Assembly (NCBI GenBank): GCA_949499105.1
Contig: CATEFX010000028.1
Coordinates: 1-64,000 of the forward strand
Origin: Formosa sp. Hel1_33_131
GTDB taxonomy: Bacteria > Bacteroidota > Bacteroidia > Flavobacteriales > Flavobacteriaceae
Length of the DNA: 64,000 bases
Direction of reading: 5' to 3'
Under the pieces are notes generated by a model, which saw only the letters and a list, made by a program, of their open reading frames with translations, did no database searches and was not told the origin of the DNA. Of the stretch, positions 9,484-17,072 are shown piece after piece; the stretch's first letter is position 1; each line of letters opens with the position of its first letter. A program made the translations under genes and the position numbers.

Positions 9484-9675
9484 TCATTCGGCTTTATTTT
9501 TGTCGATTTCTAAAAGAGAGGCTTCTGAGTTTGAGTTTTTTAAAACTTCAATTTTAGCTTTAAATTTTTTGATGTCTTTTTCATATTTGTCAATAATCCC
9601 TTTTGAGTTTACATACTGAAACACATTGACTAAAAGAGAGAATACAAGTAAATATAGATAGATGTTTTTTTTCAT
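9484..9675 (-). CDS. Small membrane-anchored coiled-coil protein, unknown
   Basis: A 63-residue protein with one N-terminal membrane or uncleaved signal helix (IYLYLLVFSLLVNVFQYV) followed by a charged helix of Lys, Glu and Ile that looks like a short coiled coil. It starts 1 nt after the stop of the MBL-fold gene on the same strand and is probably cotranscribed with it. I recognise no family. The gene is convergent with the esterase, separated by 53 nt. Confidence 0.6.
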   Translation of the reverse strand: MKKNIYLYLLVFSLLVNVFQYVNSKGIIDKYEKDIKKFKAKIEVLKNSNSEASLLEIDKNKAE

Positions 9676-9676
9676 T

Positions 9677-10438
9677 TTAAATAGATATTTGTAGTTGGTC
9701 GTAAGCGAGTTTTACATTTGTAGGCAGGTCTTTTTCGACCGTTTCATGAAATCCTAAATGATGACTAATATGGGTTAGATAAGCTTTTTTGGGATTTACT
9801 AATTTGATAAAAGCCAAGGCTTCCTCAAGGTTAAAATGAGATACATGAGGTTCTATTCGTAAAGTATTAACCACCAAAACATCTAAGCCCTGAAGTTTTT
9901 CAACTTCGATATCTGCTACTGTTTTAGCATCGGTGATATAAGCAAATCCACCCATCCGATACCCAAAAATTGGAAGTGAATTATGCAGGACATTTATAGG
10001 AGTAATTGTCTGAGTTCCGATTAAGAAAGGAGTCTCCGTAATTTGAGTCTCATTCAAGGTCAGAACCCCTGGATATTTATTGTTTTTTTTAAAAATATAA
10101 TCAAAACGTTTGTAAAGCGATTGCAACACGCGTTCTTGCGCATATATATCAAGAGCACCTTGTCGAAAGAAAAAAGGTCTTAAATCGTCCAAACCTGCCG
10201 TATGATCACTGTGTTCGTGCGTAAAAAGAACGGCATCGATCTTGGTACAATTAGTTCGTAACATTTGTTGTCTAAAATCCGGCCCACAATCTATTAAAAC
10301 CGAAAAATCACCCCACTCAACTAAAACCGAAACTCTAAGGCGTTTGTCCTTAAAATCCTCACTTAAACACACCGGATGTGTACTTCCAATAATTGGAATT
10401 CCTTGTGACGTTCCCGTGCCTAAAAAAGTAATTTTCAA
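9677..10438 (-). CDS. MBL-fold metallo-hydrolase (PhnP-like phosphodiesterase)
   Basis: A 253-residue cytoplasmic metallo-beta-lactamase-fold enzyme. It starts with KITFLGTGTSQGIP, carries the metal motif FTHEHSDHTAGLDDL at about residues 73-87, and has later histidines in LHNSLPIFGYR and the C-terminal LTHISHHLGFH. This pattern fits the PhnP/RNase Z-like branch that cleaves cyclic or linear phosphodiesters; the physiological substrate cannot be told. The start is a TTG 17 nt after a perfect -7 element on the minus strand, and no upstream ATG is in frame. It is divergent from the 479-residue gene at 10530. Confidence 0.82.
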   Translation of the reverse strand: MKITFLGTGTSQGIPIIGSTHPVCLSEDFKDKRLRVSVLVEWGDFSVLIDCGPDFRQQMLRTNCTKIDAVLFTHEHSDHTAGLDDLRPFFFRQGALDIYAQERVLQSLYKRFDYIFKKNNKYPGVLTLNETQITETPFLIGTQTITPINVLHNSLPIFGYRMGGFAYITDAKTVADIEVEKLQGLDVLVVNTLRIEPHVSHFNLEEALAFIKLVNPKKAYLTHISHHLGFHETVEKDLPTNVKLAYDQLQISI

Positions 10439-10455
10439 TGGGTTAATAATTTACA

Positions 10456-10463
10456 CAAAAGTA
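10456..10463 (-). promoter_or_regulatory. -7 promoter element of the MBL-fold gene
   Basis: Read on the minus strand this is TACTTTTG, an exact TAnnTTTG match, 17 nt before the TTG start at 10438. It supports that start. The divergent + strand promoter lies 33 nt away. Confidence 0.6.
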
Positions 10464-10495
10464 GACTATTTTTTTTGTAAGATTATCTAAAATGG

Positions 10496-10503
10496 TACCT
10501 TTG
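10496..10503 (+). promoter_or_regulatory. -7 promoter element of the 10530 gene
   Basis: TACCTTTG matches TAnnTTTG exactly, 26 nt before the ATG at 10530. A TTTG-containing T run at 10471-10477 lies about 19 nt upstream and could serve as the -33 element. Confidence 0.6.
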
Positions 10504-10529
10504 TGTAGTAAACCTCCTTAATTTTAAAG

Positions 10530-11969
10530 ATGGAAATAACGCTTAAAGGGGATGCTAAAATAGAAAGCATCCCATCCCTAAAAGACAAGGCATTACGAAT
10601 AAATCTGAATGAAAATATCTACGGGACTTTCGCAGAGATTGGTGCCGGACAGGAAACAGTAAGGCAATTTTTTAGGGCTGGGGGTGCTTCTGGAACCATT
10701 GCAAAAGCGATGTCTGCCTATGACAAAGCCTTTAGTGATGCTATTTATGGAACTGAAAAAGAGAATCGGTATGTGACCGAAGATCGCTTAAAAAAAATGC
10801 TATCTCATGAAGTAAGACTTATTGAAAATCGACTTTCTAGAGATGAGTATCCAAATAAAATGTTTTTTAGCTATGCCAATACCGTTGCAACGATCGATTT
10901 CGCAAAGCGATTTAAAGGCCATGGCTGGGTTGGAATTAGATATCAGATTGATTCTGAACAAGAGGAATACAATGAAATTACACTTCACATCCGTTTTAAA
11001 GAAACCGATGCCCGTTTACAACAAGAAACACTCGGTAAATTAGGAACCAACCTAATTTACGGTGCTTATTACAAATACAATCAGCCTAAAAAACTGTTAC
11101 GATACTTGTATGATCATATCGATAAAGATCAGTTAGAAATTGATACCATCAATTTTTCGGGTCCTGATTTCAAAGATGTTGATAACCGACTGATGAGCTT
11201 ACAGTTATTAAAAAATGGCATGACAGACGCCGTTATGTTTTCTCCTGACGGTAATAATGTGCTGCCTGCTCGAGTGTTATACAAAAAGAACATTCTAGCC
11301 TTTAGAGGTAGTTTTCGACCTGTGACCAAAGTCAATATGGATATGTATGAGAGATCATACGATATGTTTTTAAAAGAAAATAAAGTTCAAAAAGAAAAGA
11401 CACAAGTGATTTTTGAAATCACTCTATCCAATCTTAGAACGTCTGGTGGTGAGATTGATGAACAAGATTTTATGGACCGCGCTAGATTGCTGTGTTCGCT
11501 AGGCCAAACGGTTCTAATTTCAAACTTTCAAGAGTATTATAAACTTGTAGAATATTTCAACTTATATACCAAAAAACGCATGGGACTGGCCATGGGTATT
11601 AATAATTTAATTGATGTTTTTGACGAAAAATACTACCGCCATTTGAGTGGTGGTGTTTTAGAAGCTTTTGGAAAACTGTTTTACAAAGACATGAAAGTCT
11701 ATCTATATCCAATGCTCAATGAAAATAATACGCTTACCACAAGCGATAACCTAAAAGTTCATCCACGGATGAAAGAGTTATACAAGTATTTTAAATACAA
11801 TGGGAAGATGGTTGACATCATCGACTACGATCCTGAAATTCTAAACATATTCTCTCGGAAAGTTTTCAAAATGATCTCTACTGGAGAACCGGGTTGGGAG
11901 GAAATGCTTCCAGAAGGCGTTTCTGAGTTGATTAAAGACCAAAAACTTTTTGGATACGAGGTTCAATAA
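10530..11969 (+). CDS. Conserved flavobacterial protein of unknown function (479 aa)
   Basis: A 479-residue soluble protein without signal peptide or membrane segments. It begins IPSLKDKALRINLNENIYGT, followed by the glycine-rich IGAGQETVRQFFRAGGASGT at about residues 36-55. I recall close relatives in Bacteroidota that have been labelled TonB-dependent receptor or nicotinate-nucleotide adenylyltransferase. Neither fits: there is no barrel or signal peptide, and no HxGH nucleotidyltransferase motif is visible. It is monocistronic, with its own -7 element and a strong terminator shared with bcp. Function unknown; the high composition complexity argues for a conserved housekeeping-type protein. 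Confidence 0.75.
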   Translation: MEITLKGDAKIESIPSLKDKALRINLNENIYGTFAEIGAGQETVRQFFRAGGASGTIAKAMSAYDKAFSDAIYGTEKENRYVTEDRLKKMLSHEVRLIENRLSRDEYPNKMFFSYANTVATIDFAKRFKGHGWVGIRYQIDSEQEEYNEITLHIRFKETDARLQQETLGKLGTNLIYGAYYKYNQPKKLLRYLYDHIDKDQLEIDTINFSGPDFKDVDNRLMSLQLLKNGMTDAVMFSPDGNNVLPARVLYKKNILAFRGSFRPVTKVNMDMYERSYDMFLKENKVQKEKTQVIFEITLSNLRTSGGEIDEQDFMDRARLLCSLGQTVLISNFQEYYKLVEYFNLYTKKRMGLAMGINNLIDVFDEKYYRHLSGGVLEAFGKLFYKDMKVYLYPMLNENNTLTTSDNLKVHPRMKELYKYFKYNGKMVDIIDYDPEILNIFSRKVFKMISTGEPGWEEMLPEGVSELIKDQKLFGYEVQ

Positions 11970-11980
11970 ATCTATTCATA

Positions 11981-12010
11981 AAAAAAGCGACCTGTTGGTC
12001 GCTTTTTTTT
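11981..12010. terminator. Bidirectional intrinsic terminator between the 10530 gene and bcp
   Basis: A perfect 6-bp GC-rich stem (GCGACC, 11987-11992, with GGTCGC, 11997-12002) and a TGTT loop are flanked by six A on the left and eight T on the right, so it can end transcription from both strands. It lies between convergent genes; the bcp stop codon overlaps its edge. Confidence 0.88.
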
Positions 12011-12461
12011 ATTTTAAAATTTGAGCTGTATGTTCTTTCGTTTTTACTTTTAGAATAACGTCTTCAATAACGCCTTGCTCATCAATGACAAAGGTGGTAC
12101 GGTGAATTCCGTCATACTCTTTCCCCATAAATTTTTTGGGACCCCAGACGCCAAAAGCAGTAATCACCGTTTTATCTTCATCGGCCAACAACGGATAGGG
12201 AAATCCATATTTATCTTTAAAGTTAGACTGTCGCTTGGCACTGTCGGCACTCACGCCCAAAATATCGTAGCCTTGGGCTGTAAACCGACTGTAATTATCA
12301 CTTAAATTACAGGCTTCTACCGTGCAGCCAGGCGTACTCGCTTTGGGATAGAAAAACAAAACGAGTTTTTTTCCTTTATAATCCGCTAAGGTGATGGTGT
12401 TTCCGCTTTCATCGACCGATTGAAAGTTTGGGGCTTGATCGCCTATTTGTAATGTAGTCAT
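12009..12461 (-). CDS. bcp: Thioredoxin-dependent thiol peroxidase (peroxiredoxin Q / BCP)
   Basis: About 150 residues from the chosen ATG. The AhpC/TSA fold starts LQIGDQAPNFQSVDESGNTI. The peroxidatic cysteine lies in FFYPKASTPGCTVEACNL, with a second cysteine five residues later, the arrangement of atypical 2-Cys BCPs. It reduces hydrogen and alkyl peroxides in the cytoplasm using thioredoxin. An upstream in-frame ATG at 12485 exists, but the -7 element at 12483-12490 overlaps it, so the ATG at 12461 (MTTLQIGDQ) is the better start. It is divergent from nth through an unusual palindromic promoter pair. Confidence 0.9.
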   Translation of the reverse strand: MTTLQIGDQAPNFQSVDESGNTITLADYKGKKLVLFFYPKASTPGCTVEACNLSDNYSRFTAQGYDILGVSADSAKRQSNFKDKYGFPYPLLADEDKTVITAFGVWGPKKFMGKEYDGIHRTTFVIDEQGVIEDVILKVKTKEHTAQILK

Positions 12462-12467
12462 AATTAG

Positions 12468-12475
12468 TATCTTTG
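12468..12475 (+). promoter_or_regulatory. -7 promoter element of nth
   Basis: TATCTTTG is an exact TAnnTTTG match 20 nt before the nth ATG. Together with the minus-strand element at 12483-12490 it forms a perfect inverted repeat with a 7-nt spacer, so the two promoters face each other. Confidence 0.6.
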
Positions 12476-12482
12476 ATTTTTT

Positions 12483-12490
12483 CAAAGATA
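12483..12490 (-). promoter_or_regulatory. -7 promoter element of bcp
   Basis: TATCTTTG on the minus strand, an exact consensus match 21 nt before the bcp ATG at 12461. It is the mirror image of the nth element. Confidence 0.6.
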
Positions 12491-12495
12491 AACGA

Positions 12496-13143
12496 ATGAC
12501 TAAAACTGAGAAGGTAAATTTTGTTATAAAAACCTTAAAAGATTTTTATCCCGAAATCCCGATCCCTCTAGATCACAAAGATCCATACACACTTTTAATT
12601 GCGGTATTACTATCCGCACAATGTACGGATGTACGCGTCAATAAAATTACACCGCTCTTATTCGCCAAAGCCGATAATCCGTACGACATGGTTAAGTTAT
12701 CTGTTGAAGAAATCAAACAAATCATACGCCCTTGTGGGTTATCGCCCATGAAAAGTAAAGGGATTTATGGCTTGTCAAAAATTATCATAGAATCGCACAA
12801 CGGAGAGGTTCCTCAAAGTTTTAGTGCTTTGGAAGCCTTGCCAGCTGTGGGTCATAAAACGGCGAGTGTGGTGATGGCACAGGCTTTTGGTGTGCCTGCA
12901 TTTCCGGTGGATACCCACATTCATCGTTTGATGTATCGATGGAACCTAACCAATGGTAAAAATGTGGTACAGACTGAAAAAGATGCCAAACGCTTATTCC
13001 CAGAAGAACTGTGGAATGATTTGCACTTGCAAATCATTTGGTATGGCCGCGAATATTCGCCTGCCCGTGGCTGGAATTTAGACGCAGACATCATTACCAA
13101 AACCATTGGTCGAAAAACGGTGATTGAGGCGTATTATAAGTAA
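12496..13143 (+). CDS. nth: Endonuclease III-type DNA glycosylase, lacking the FeS cluster cysteines
   Basis: A 215-residue base-excision repair enzyme that removes oxidised pyrimidines and nicks by beta-elimination. The helix-hairpin-helix with catalytic lysine is LPAVGHKTASVVMAQAFGVP at about residues 115-134, and the catalytic aspartate follows in FPVDTHIHRLMYRW. The C-terminal region, which in E. coli Nth holds four cysteines for a [4Fe-4S] cluster, reads GREYSPARGWNLDADIITKT and contains no cysteine, so the cluster must be absent. Length is normal. Its promoter faces the bcp promoter. DNA glycosylase function is well supported. Confidence 0.9.
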   Translation: MTKTEKVNFVIKTLKDFYPEIPIPLDHKDPYTLLIAVLLSAQCTDVRVNKITPLLFAKADNPYDMVKLSVEEIKQIIRPCGLSPMKSKGIYGLSKIIIESHNGEVPQSFSALEALPAVGHKTASVVMAQAFGVPAFPVDTHIHRLMYRWNLTNGKNVVQTEKDAKRLFPEELWNDLHLQIIWYGREYSPARGWNLDADIITKTIGRKTVIEAYYK

Positions 13144-13483
13144 CTCCTGAAGTTTTTTTTAGTGGTTTTCAGTCGATCTTTTTTATTTATTTTAAAACGC
13201 AACTAATACGTTAACAGCTATTTATGTGATTTATTTGAACTGTTTTTTTTGGAAGTTTAGAAAATAAGTTATACGTTTGAGTGAATAAGACCCCAAGTCT
13301 AAATCTTTGTAAGCAATTTAACCGAAGTTGAGATATTATTTTAGTGAATTATCTGTAAAGATTAGGGAAAGAGTGTCACAATACACGCCAATTTGGGATG
13401 TATTGTGACACTCGACACCAAATATAAAGGAAATAAATACCACTAGTGGTTTATATACACTAGTTGTGTGTCATTAAGAAAGA
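13144..13483. other. Intergenic region with a dispersed repeat, boundary of accessory DNA
   Basis: No gene is visible here. The right half (13284-13466) is a copy of the dispersed hairpin repeat also found at 20.3 kb. The left part is AT-rich with T runs. It separates the core gene nth from a lone hypothetical gene and probably marks an insertion boundary. Confidence 0.6.
13284..13466 (+). repeat. Dispersed hairpin repeat, copy 1
   Basis: About 180 nt closely matching 20315-20500. Its centre is a perfect 14-bp inverted repeat (AGTGTCACAATACA at 13372-13385 and its complement at 13399-13412, 13-nt spacer). It ends with a CCACTAGTGG palindrome and an ACTAGTTG box. It stops 17 nt before the ATG of the hypothetical gene at 13484. 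Confidence 0.8.
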
Positions 13484-14113
13484 ATGTTAGAAACGATAAA
13501 AAATATCTTCAAAAAAAGAAAAGGAGCATTTTTCAACTCGACAGATTATGAGTTGAATAATTTCTTTTGTGGATTTGGAAAATGTAAGATTGAAAACGAT
13601 AAAATAACTATCTCGGATTATAAATTCAAACCTTCTAAGGCATATCCAAAAATAACAATAAGCAAAGAACAAATAACTTCAATTACGATTGATTCAAATC
13701 CACCACAAATCAATTATGAAAATGAATGGATTTTTGTTTCGGCTGAACTTAAAGATGAACTTGAAAAATTTATTAATAGAAATAACATACTAAAGACTGA
13801 AAAGAATTGGAATTGGGATAGTATATTAGACCCATTCCTTGACACAGAATTTTCTGAAGAAGAACAAGAGAGCACTCTAAATAAACTTGAAGAAAACGGA
13901 ATAAAAAGAAATGAAACGCTAGAAATTAGAGGGAAAGTTTCTAAACAAATGTATAAATATAATTTTGACACAATGCTTTGGGATTGGTGCAGTTTAGGAT
14001 TAGCTGATGTACTTCAAGCAATGAGAGTTAAATTAACAGATGAAGAATTTAAAGACTTTTATAAATATGCTATGAAAATTGAAAATAAAAACGCCACACA
14101 ACACGGTGTATAA
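13484..14113 (+). CDS. Hypothetical accessory protein (209 aa)
   Basis: A 209-residue soluble, charged protein rich in Lys, Asn, Glu and Ile, with no signal peptide or recognised domain. The N-terminal half has short strands (SKAYPKITISKEQITSITID) resembling a small PH-like or beta barrel fold; the C-terminal half is helical. Its last codons (TQHGV) and stop lie inside an attC-like palindrome, and its start lies 17 nt after a dispersed repeat, so the gene looks like a mobile single-gene cassette. Codon use is more AT-rich than in the flanking core genes. Function unknown. Confidence 0.6.
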   Translation: MLETIKNIFKKRKGAFFNSTDYELNNFFCGFGKCKIENDKITISDYKFKPSKAYPKITISKEQITSITIDSNPPQINYENEWIFVSAELKDELEKFINRNNILKTEKNWNWDSILDPFLDTEFSEEEQESTLNKLEENGIKRNETLEIRGKVSKQMYKYNFDTMLWDWCSLGLADVLQAMRVKLTDEEFKDFYKYAMKIENKNATQHGV

Positions 14114-14156
14114 TGCATACCCTGCGGGATACGCACCATACACTTAACGTTATGTG
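14095..14156. repeat. attC-like imperfect palindrome at the 3' end of the hypothetical gene
   Basis: A 62-nt imperfect inverted repeat. The outer arms are CACACAACACGGTGTA and TACACTTAACGTTATGTG, the inner arms AATGCATACC and GGATACGCACC, with a CTGC loop. The outer boxes carry the AAC and GTT core bases of integron attC sites, but ACACAAC and GTTATGT do not match the full RYYYAAC/GTTRRRY consensus. The stop codon of the preceding gene is inside it. No integrase gene is in the window. Confidence 0.45.
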
Positions 14157-14196
14157 CAAGCTCAGTAAAACTAAGATTTAATACAAACGATTAATT

Positions 14197-16404
14197 ATGA
14201 AACTTAAAATATTCCTAGAAATTATCATTATATCTCTATTTGCAATTCGTGCACAAGCACAACCTGATAAAACTGAGAAGTATTCTAATACGTCACTCAG
14301 CTTTGAAACTCGAACAGCAGATTTAGTTTTTCGAATGACATTGGATGAAAAAATCTCTCAATTAGGAAATAGAGCACCTGCCATTCCGCGTCTAGGTATT
14401 CTTGAATATGACTGGTGGAATGAATCTTTACATGGTGTTGCTCGTGCAGGAATTGCAACTGTATTTCCTCAGGCTATTGGTATGGCAGCTACTTTTGATA
14501 CAGGTATGATGAAACAAGTAGCGGATATTATCAGCGATGAAGCTCGTGCTAAACACCACGAATTTCAACGTAACAAAGATTATTCTAGATATACTGGTTT
14601 AACATTTTGGTCTCCAAATATAAATATTTTTAGGGATCCTCGTTGGGGACGTGGACATGAAACCTATGGTGAAGATCCTTACCTTACTGGACAAATGGGT
14701 ATGCAATTTGTAAAAGGGTTACAAGGAGATGACTCTAAATACCTGAAAGTTGTAGCCACTGCAAAGCATTTTGCAGTACATAATGGCCCAGAACCTAGTA
14801 GACATACTTTTAATGCTGTACCAAACACGCGCGATCTATGGGAAACCTATTTACCCGCATTTGAAAATTTAATGGTAGATGCTAAAGCATATTCAATAAT
14901 GAGTGCGTATAATCGTGTTGATGGAGAATCTTCAAGTGCGAGTTGGATGTTATTAGAAGATATACTTCGTAAACAATGGAATTTTGATGGTTATGTGGTT
15001 TCAGATTGTGGAGCAATACGAGATATTTATAAATTTCATGAAATTGTTAATAGCTTCGAAGAAGCTGCAGCAATAGGAGTCCGAAGAGGGTGTGATCTTA
15101 ACTGTGGCGGTATATATCAAAGGTCTTTGAAAAAAGCAGTTAAATTAGGTTTAATAGATGAAGGTGAAATAGATCTTTCTGTGAGTAGATTGATGTTAGC
15201 AAAAATGAAACTAGGTATGTTCGATCCTACAGAAATAGTTCCTTATGCTCAAATTCCTTTTGAAAAAGTAGATTGTAAAGATCATGATGAAATGGCTTTG
15301 AAGATGGCAAGAAAATCAATGACTTTACTAAAAAATGATGGTATCTTACCTTTAGACAGGAGTAAAATCAAGAAAATAGTTGTTATTGGACCAAACGCTG
15401 ATAATATTAGAGCTTTACGCGCTAATTATAATGGAACTGCTTCTAACCCTGTAACAGTTATTAATGGAATAATTAAGTTTGTGGGTTCAGATATAGAAGT
15501 TATTTTTCACAAAGGGCCTCCTATAGCTAAAGATGAAAATAATAAATTTACATCCCTTTCTGAAAATGCATTAGCAGATGTTAAAACAGCTGATGTAGCA
15601 ATCTATGTTGGTGGTTTAGATGCTTATTGGGAAGGTGAAGAGAAGAAGAAGAGAAAGCCCGTTGAAGGGTTTTTAAGTGGTGATCGCACTAAAATTGAAT
15701 TACCTGAAGTTCAGCTAAATGCTTTAGAAGCAATGAATAAAACAGGGACACCGGTAGTTTTTGTAATGTTGTCTGGAAGTGCTATTGCACTAAATGGCTT
15801 GGAAAAGGAACTTAAAGCTGTTTTAGCTGCCTGGTACCCAGGTCAGCGTGGAGGAGATGCTGTTGCTGATGTTTTGTTCGGGAATTACAATCCAGCAGGT
15901 CGATTACCAGTAACCTTTTATTCTTCTACAGATGAATTACCCGAATTTGAAGATTACAATATGCGTGCAGGGAAAGGATTTACCTATCGTTACTATACAG
16001 GAGAGGCACTATATCCTTTTGGACATGGTCTAAGTTATACTAAATTTGAATACTCTGATTTGAAAATAAATAAAACCACAATAAATCATAATGATGAAAT
16101 TAAAGTGTCTGTAAAACTTAAAAACATAGGGAAACTAGACGGAGAAGAAGTTGTACAACTTTACATTAAGGATGTGAAGTCCGATAAATGGATGGCTATA
16201 AAACAACTTCGAAAATTCGATCGAATAGCATTGAAAAAAGGAGAAGAAAAAACGATTAAATTTAAGCTTGAAGCAAACGAAGATCTTCGTTATTACGATT
16301 CTAAAAAACGTAGCTATATGGTTGAAAGTGGTGATTTTGAAATTCAAATAGGAGCTTCAAGTGAAGATATTCGATTAAGAGGAATAGTTAGAGTTGAAAA
16401 ATAG
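14197..16404 (+). CDS. Glycoside hydrolase family 3, beta-xylosidase/beta-glucosidase type
   Basis: A 735-residue exported enzyme with a signal peptide to about residue 21 (ending AQAQ). The GH3 N-terminal domain shows YDWWNESLHGVAR at about 70 and the paired KHF and nucleophile motif GYVVSDCGAIRDI with Asp near residue 271. The GH3 C-terminal domain runs from about 370 to 590 and a fibronectin-III-like domain covers about 625-725. The WWNESLHG motif is typical of the xylosidase branch. It releases terminal beta-linked sugars from oligosaccharides in the periplasm. It stands alone, 40 nt after the attC-like element, and shares a glycan theme with the GH99-like and GH2 genes. Confidence 0.88.
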   Translation: MKLKIFLEIIIISLFAIRAQAQPDKTEKYSNTSLSFETRTADLVFRMTLDEKISQLGNRAPAIPRLGILEYDWWNESLHGVARAGIATVFPQAIGMAATFDTGMMKQVADIISDEARAKHHEFQRNKDYSRYTGLTFWSPNINIFRDPRWGRGHETYGEDPYLTGQMGMQFVKGLQGDDSKYLKVVATAKHFAVHNGPEPSRHTFNAVPNTRDLWETYLPAFENLMVDAKAYSIMSAYNRVDGESSSASWMLLEDILRKQWNFDGYVVSDCGAIRDIYKFHEIVNSFEEAAAIGVRRGCDLNCGGIYQRSLKKAVKLGLIDEGEIDLSVSRLMLAKMKLGMFDPTEIVPYAQIPFEKVDCKDHDEMALKMARKSMTLLKNDGILPLDRSKIKKIVVIGPNADNIRALRANYNGTASNPVTVINGIIKFVGSDIEVIFHKGPPIAKDENNKFTSLSENALADVKTADVAIYVGGLDAYWEGEEKKKRKPVEGFLSGDRTKIELPEVQLNALEAMNKTGTPVVFVMLSGSAIALNGLEKELKAVLAAWYPGQRGGDAVADVLFGNYNPAGRLPVTFYSSTDELPEFEDYNMRAGKGFTYRYYTGEALYPFGHGLSYTKFEYSDLKINKTTINHNDEIKVSVKLKNIGKLDGEEVVQLYIKDVKSDKWMAIKQLRKFDRIALKKGEEKTIKFKLEANEDLRYYDSKKRSYMVESGDFEIQIGASSEDIRLRGIVRVEK

Positions 16405-17039
16405 AACCATTATCATTAATAGCCAGCAGGTAACAAAGAACTGAGCAAAAAAATAACTCTTTTCTTGATAAATTTTAGACACTAGTATGCGAGGCCCCAA
16501 GCTAGTGCGAGCCTCTTTTCTCGTGCCCAGCAAGGGAAGAAAACGTGAAAATAAATTTATGAGTAGAAATTATATTAAGATAACAAAAGTTTGAATTTGG
16601 TTAAAATACAAGCGGGACGCTTGCGCCAGCGTGGAGATTATTTGAAATAACCTTAACTCTTTTGCCTTAAAAGCGCACTTCAGCGTGGAAGCCTCTGTAT
16701 TTTATACATTTTCTTTGGCCATTATTTAATTGTATTGAAATTCAAATATCCTATACGAAAAGATTCATACGGCAGCGGAGTTGGAACGCTAAAAGTTTTA
16801 GATTTTAGTTTTTTTTCTTAAAATACCCTCTATACGGCACCCGAGTCCGTTTTTTAAAATCAGATTTTTGGGGATTGGTCATAAAATAGAATTTGGACTT
16901 CACGGTTTTTTTCATAAAGCCTTTACAGAAATATTTCGCCTTTGCTTGTTACTCAACACGGATTGCTCCAAAGTTAATGTGCTATTTAATTATTATCTTT
17001 GAAATATAAACCAATTAAAAATAACTTTTAAAAAATAAG
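16405..17039. other. Gene-free region with palindromic repeat fragments
   Basis: A 635-nt stretch without a convincing gene. It contains an inverted repeat CACTAG/CTAGTG (16480-16485 and 16502-16507), GC-rich clusters around 16610-16635 and 16665-16695, and GATTCATACGGCAGCGGAG near 16763, which resembles the ends of the repeats in the 55-59 kb island. A short open minus-strand frame near 16800-16960 has no start context and is not called. A -7 element for the next gene lies at its end. Confidence 0.5.
16994..17001 (+). promoter_or_regulatory. -7 promoter element of the GH99-like gene
   Basis: TATCTTTG, an exact TAnnTTTG match, 71 nt before the preferred ATG at 17073 and 38 nt before the upstream ATG at 17040. 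Confidence 0.55.
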
Positions 17040-17072
17040 ATGATAAAAATCATATTAGTCGTAACGAATATT

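Noticed and set aside
16800-16960. Short minus-strand frame with FMKKTVKSKFYFMTNPQKSD
   Set aside because: About 40 codons, no convincing start region, and it lies among repeat fragments; could be a remnant but nothing supports a call.
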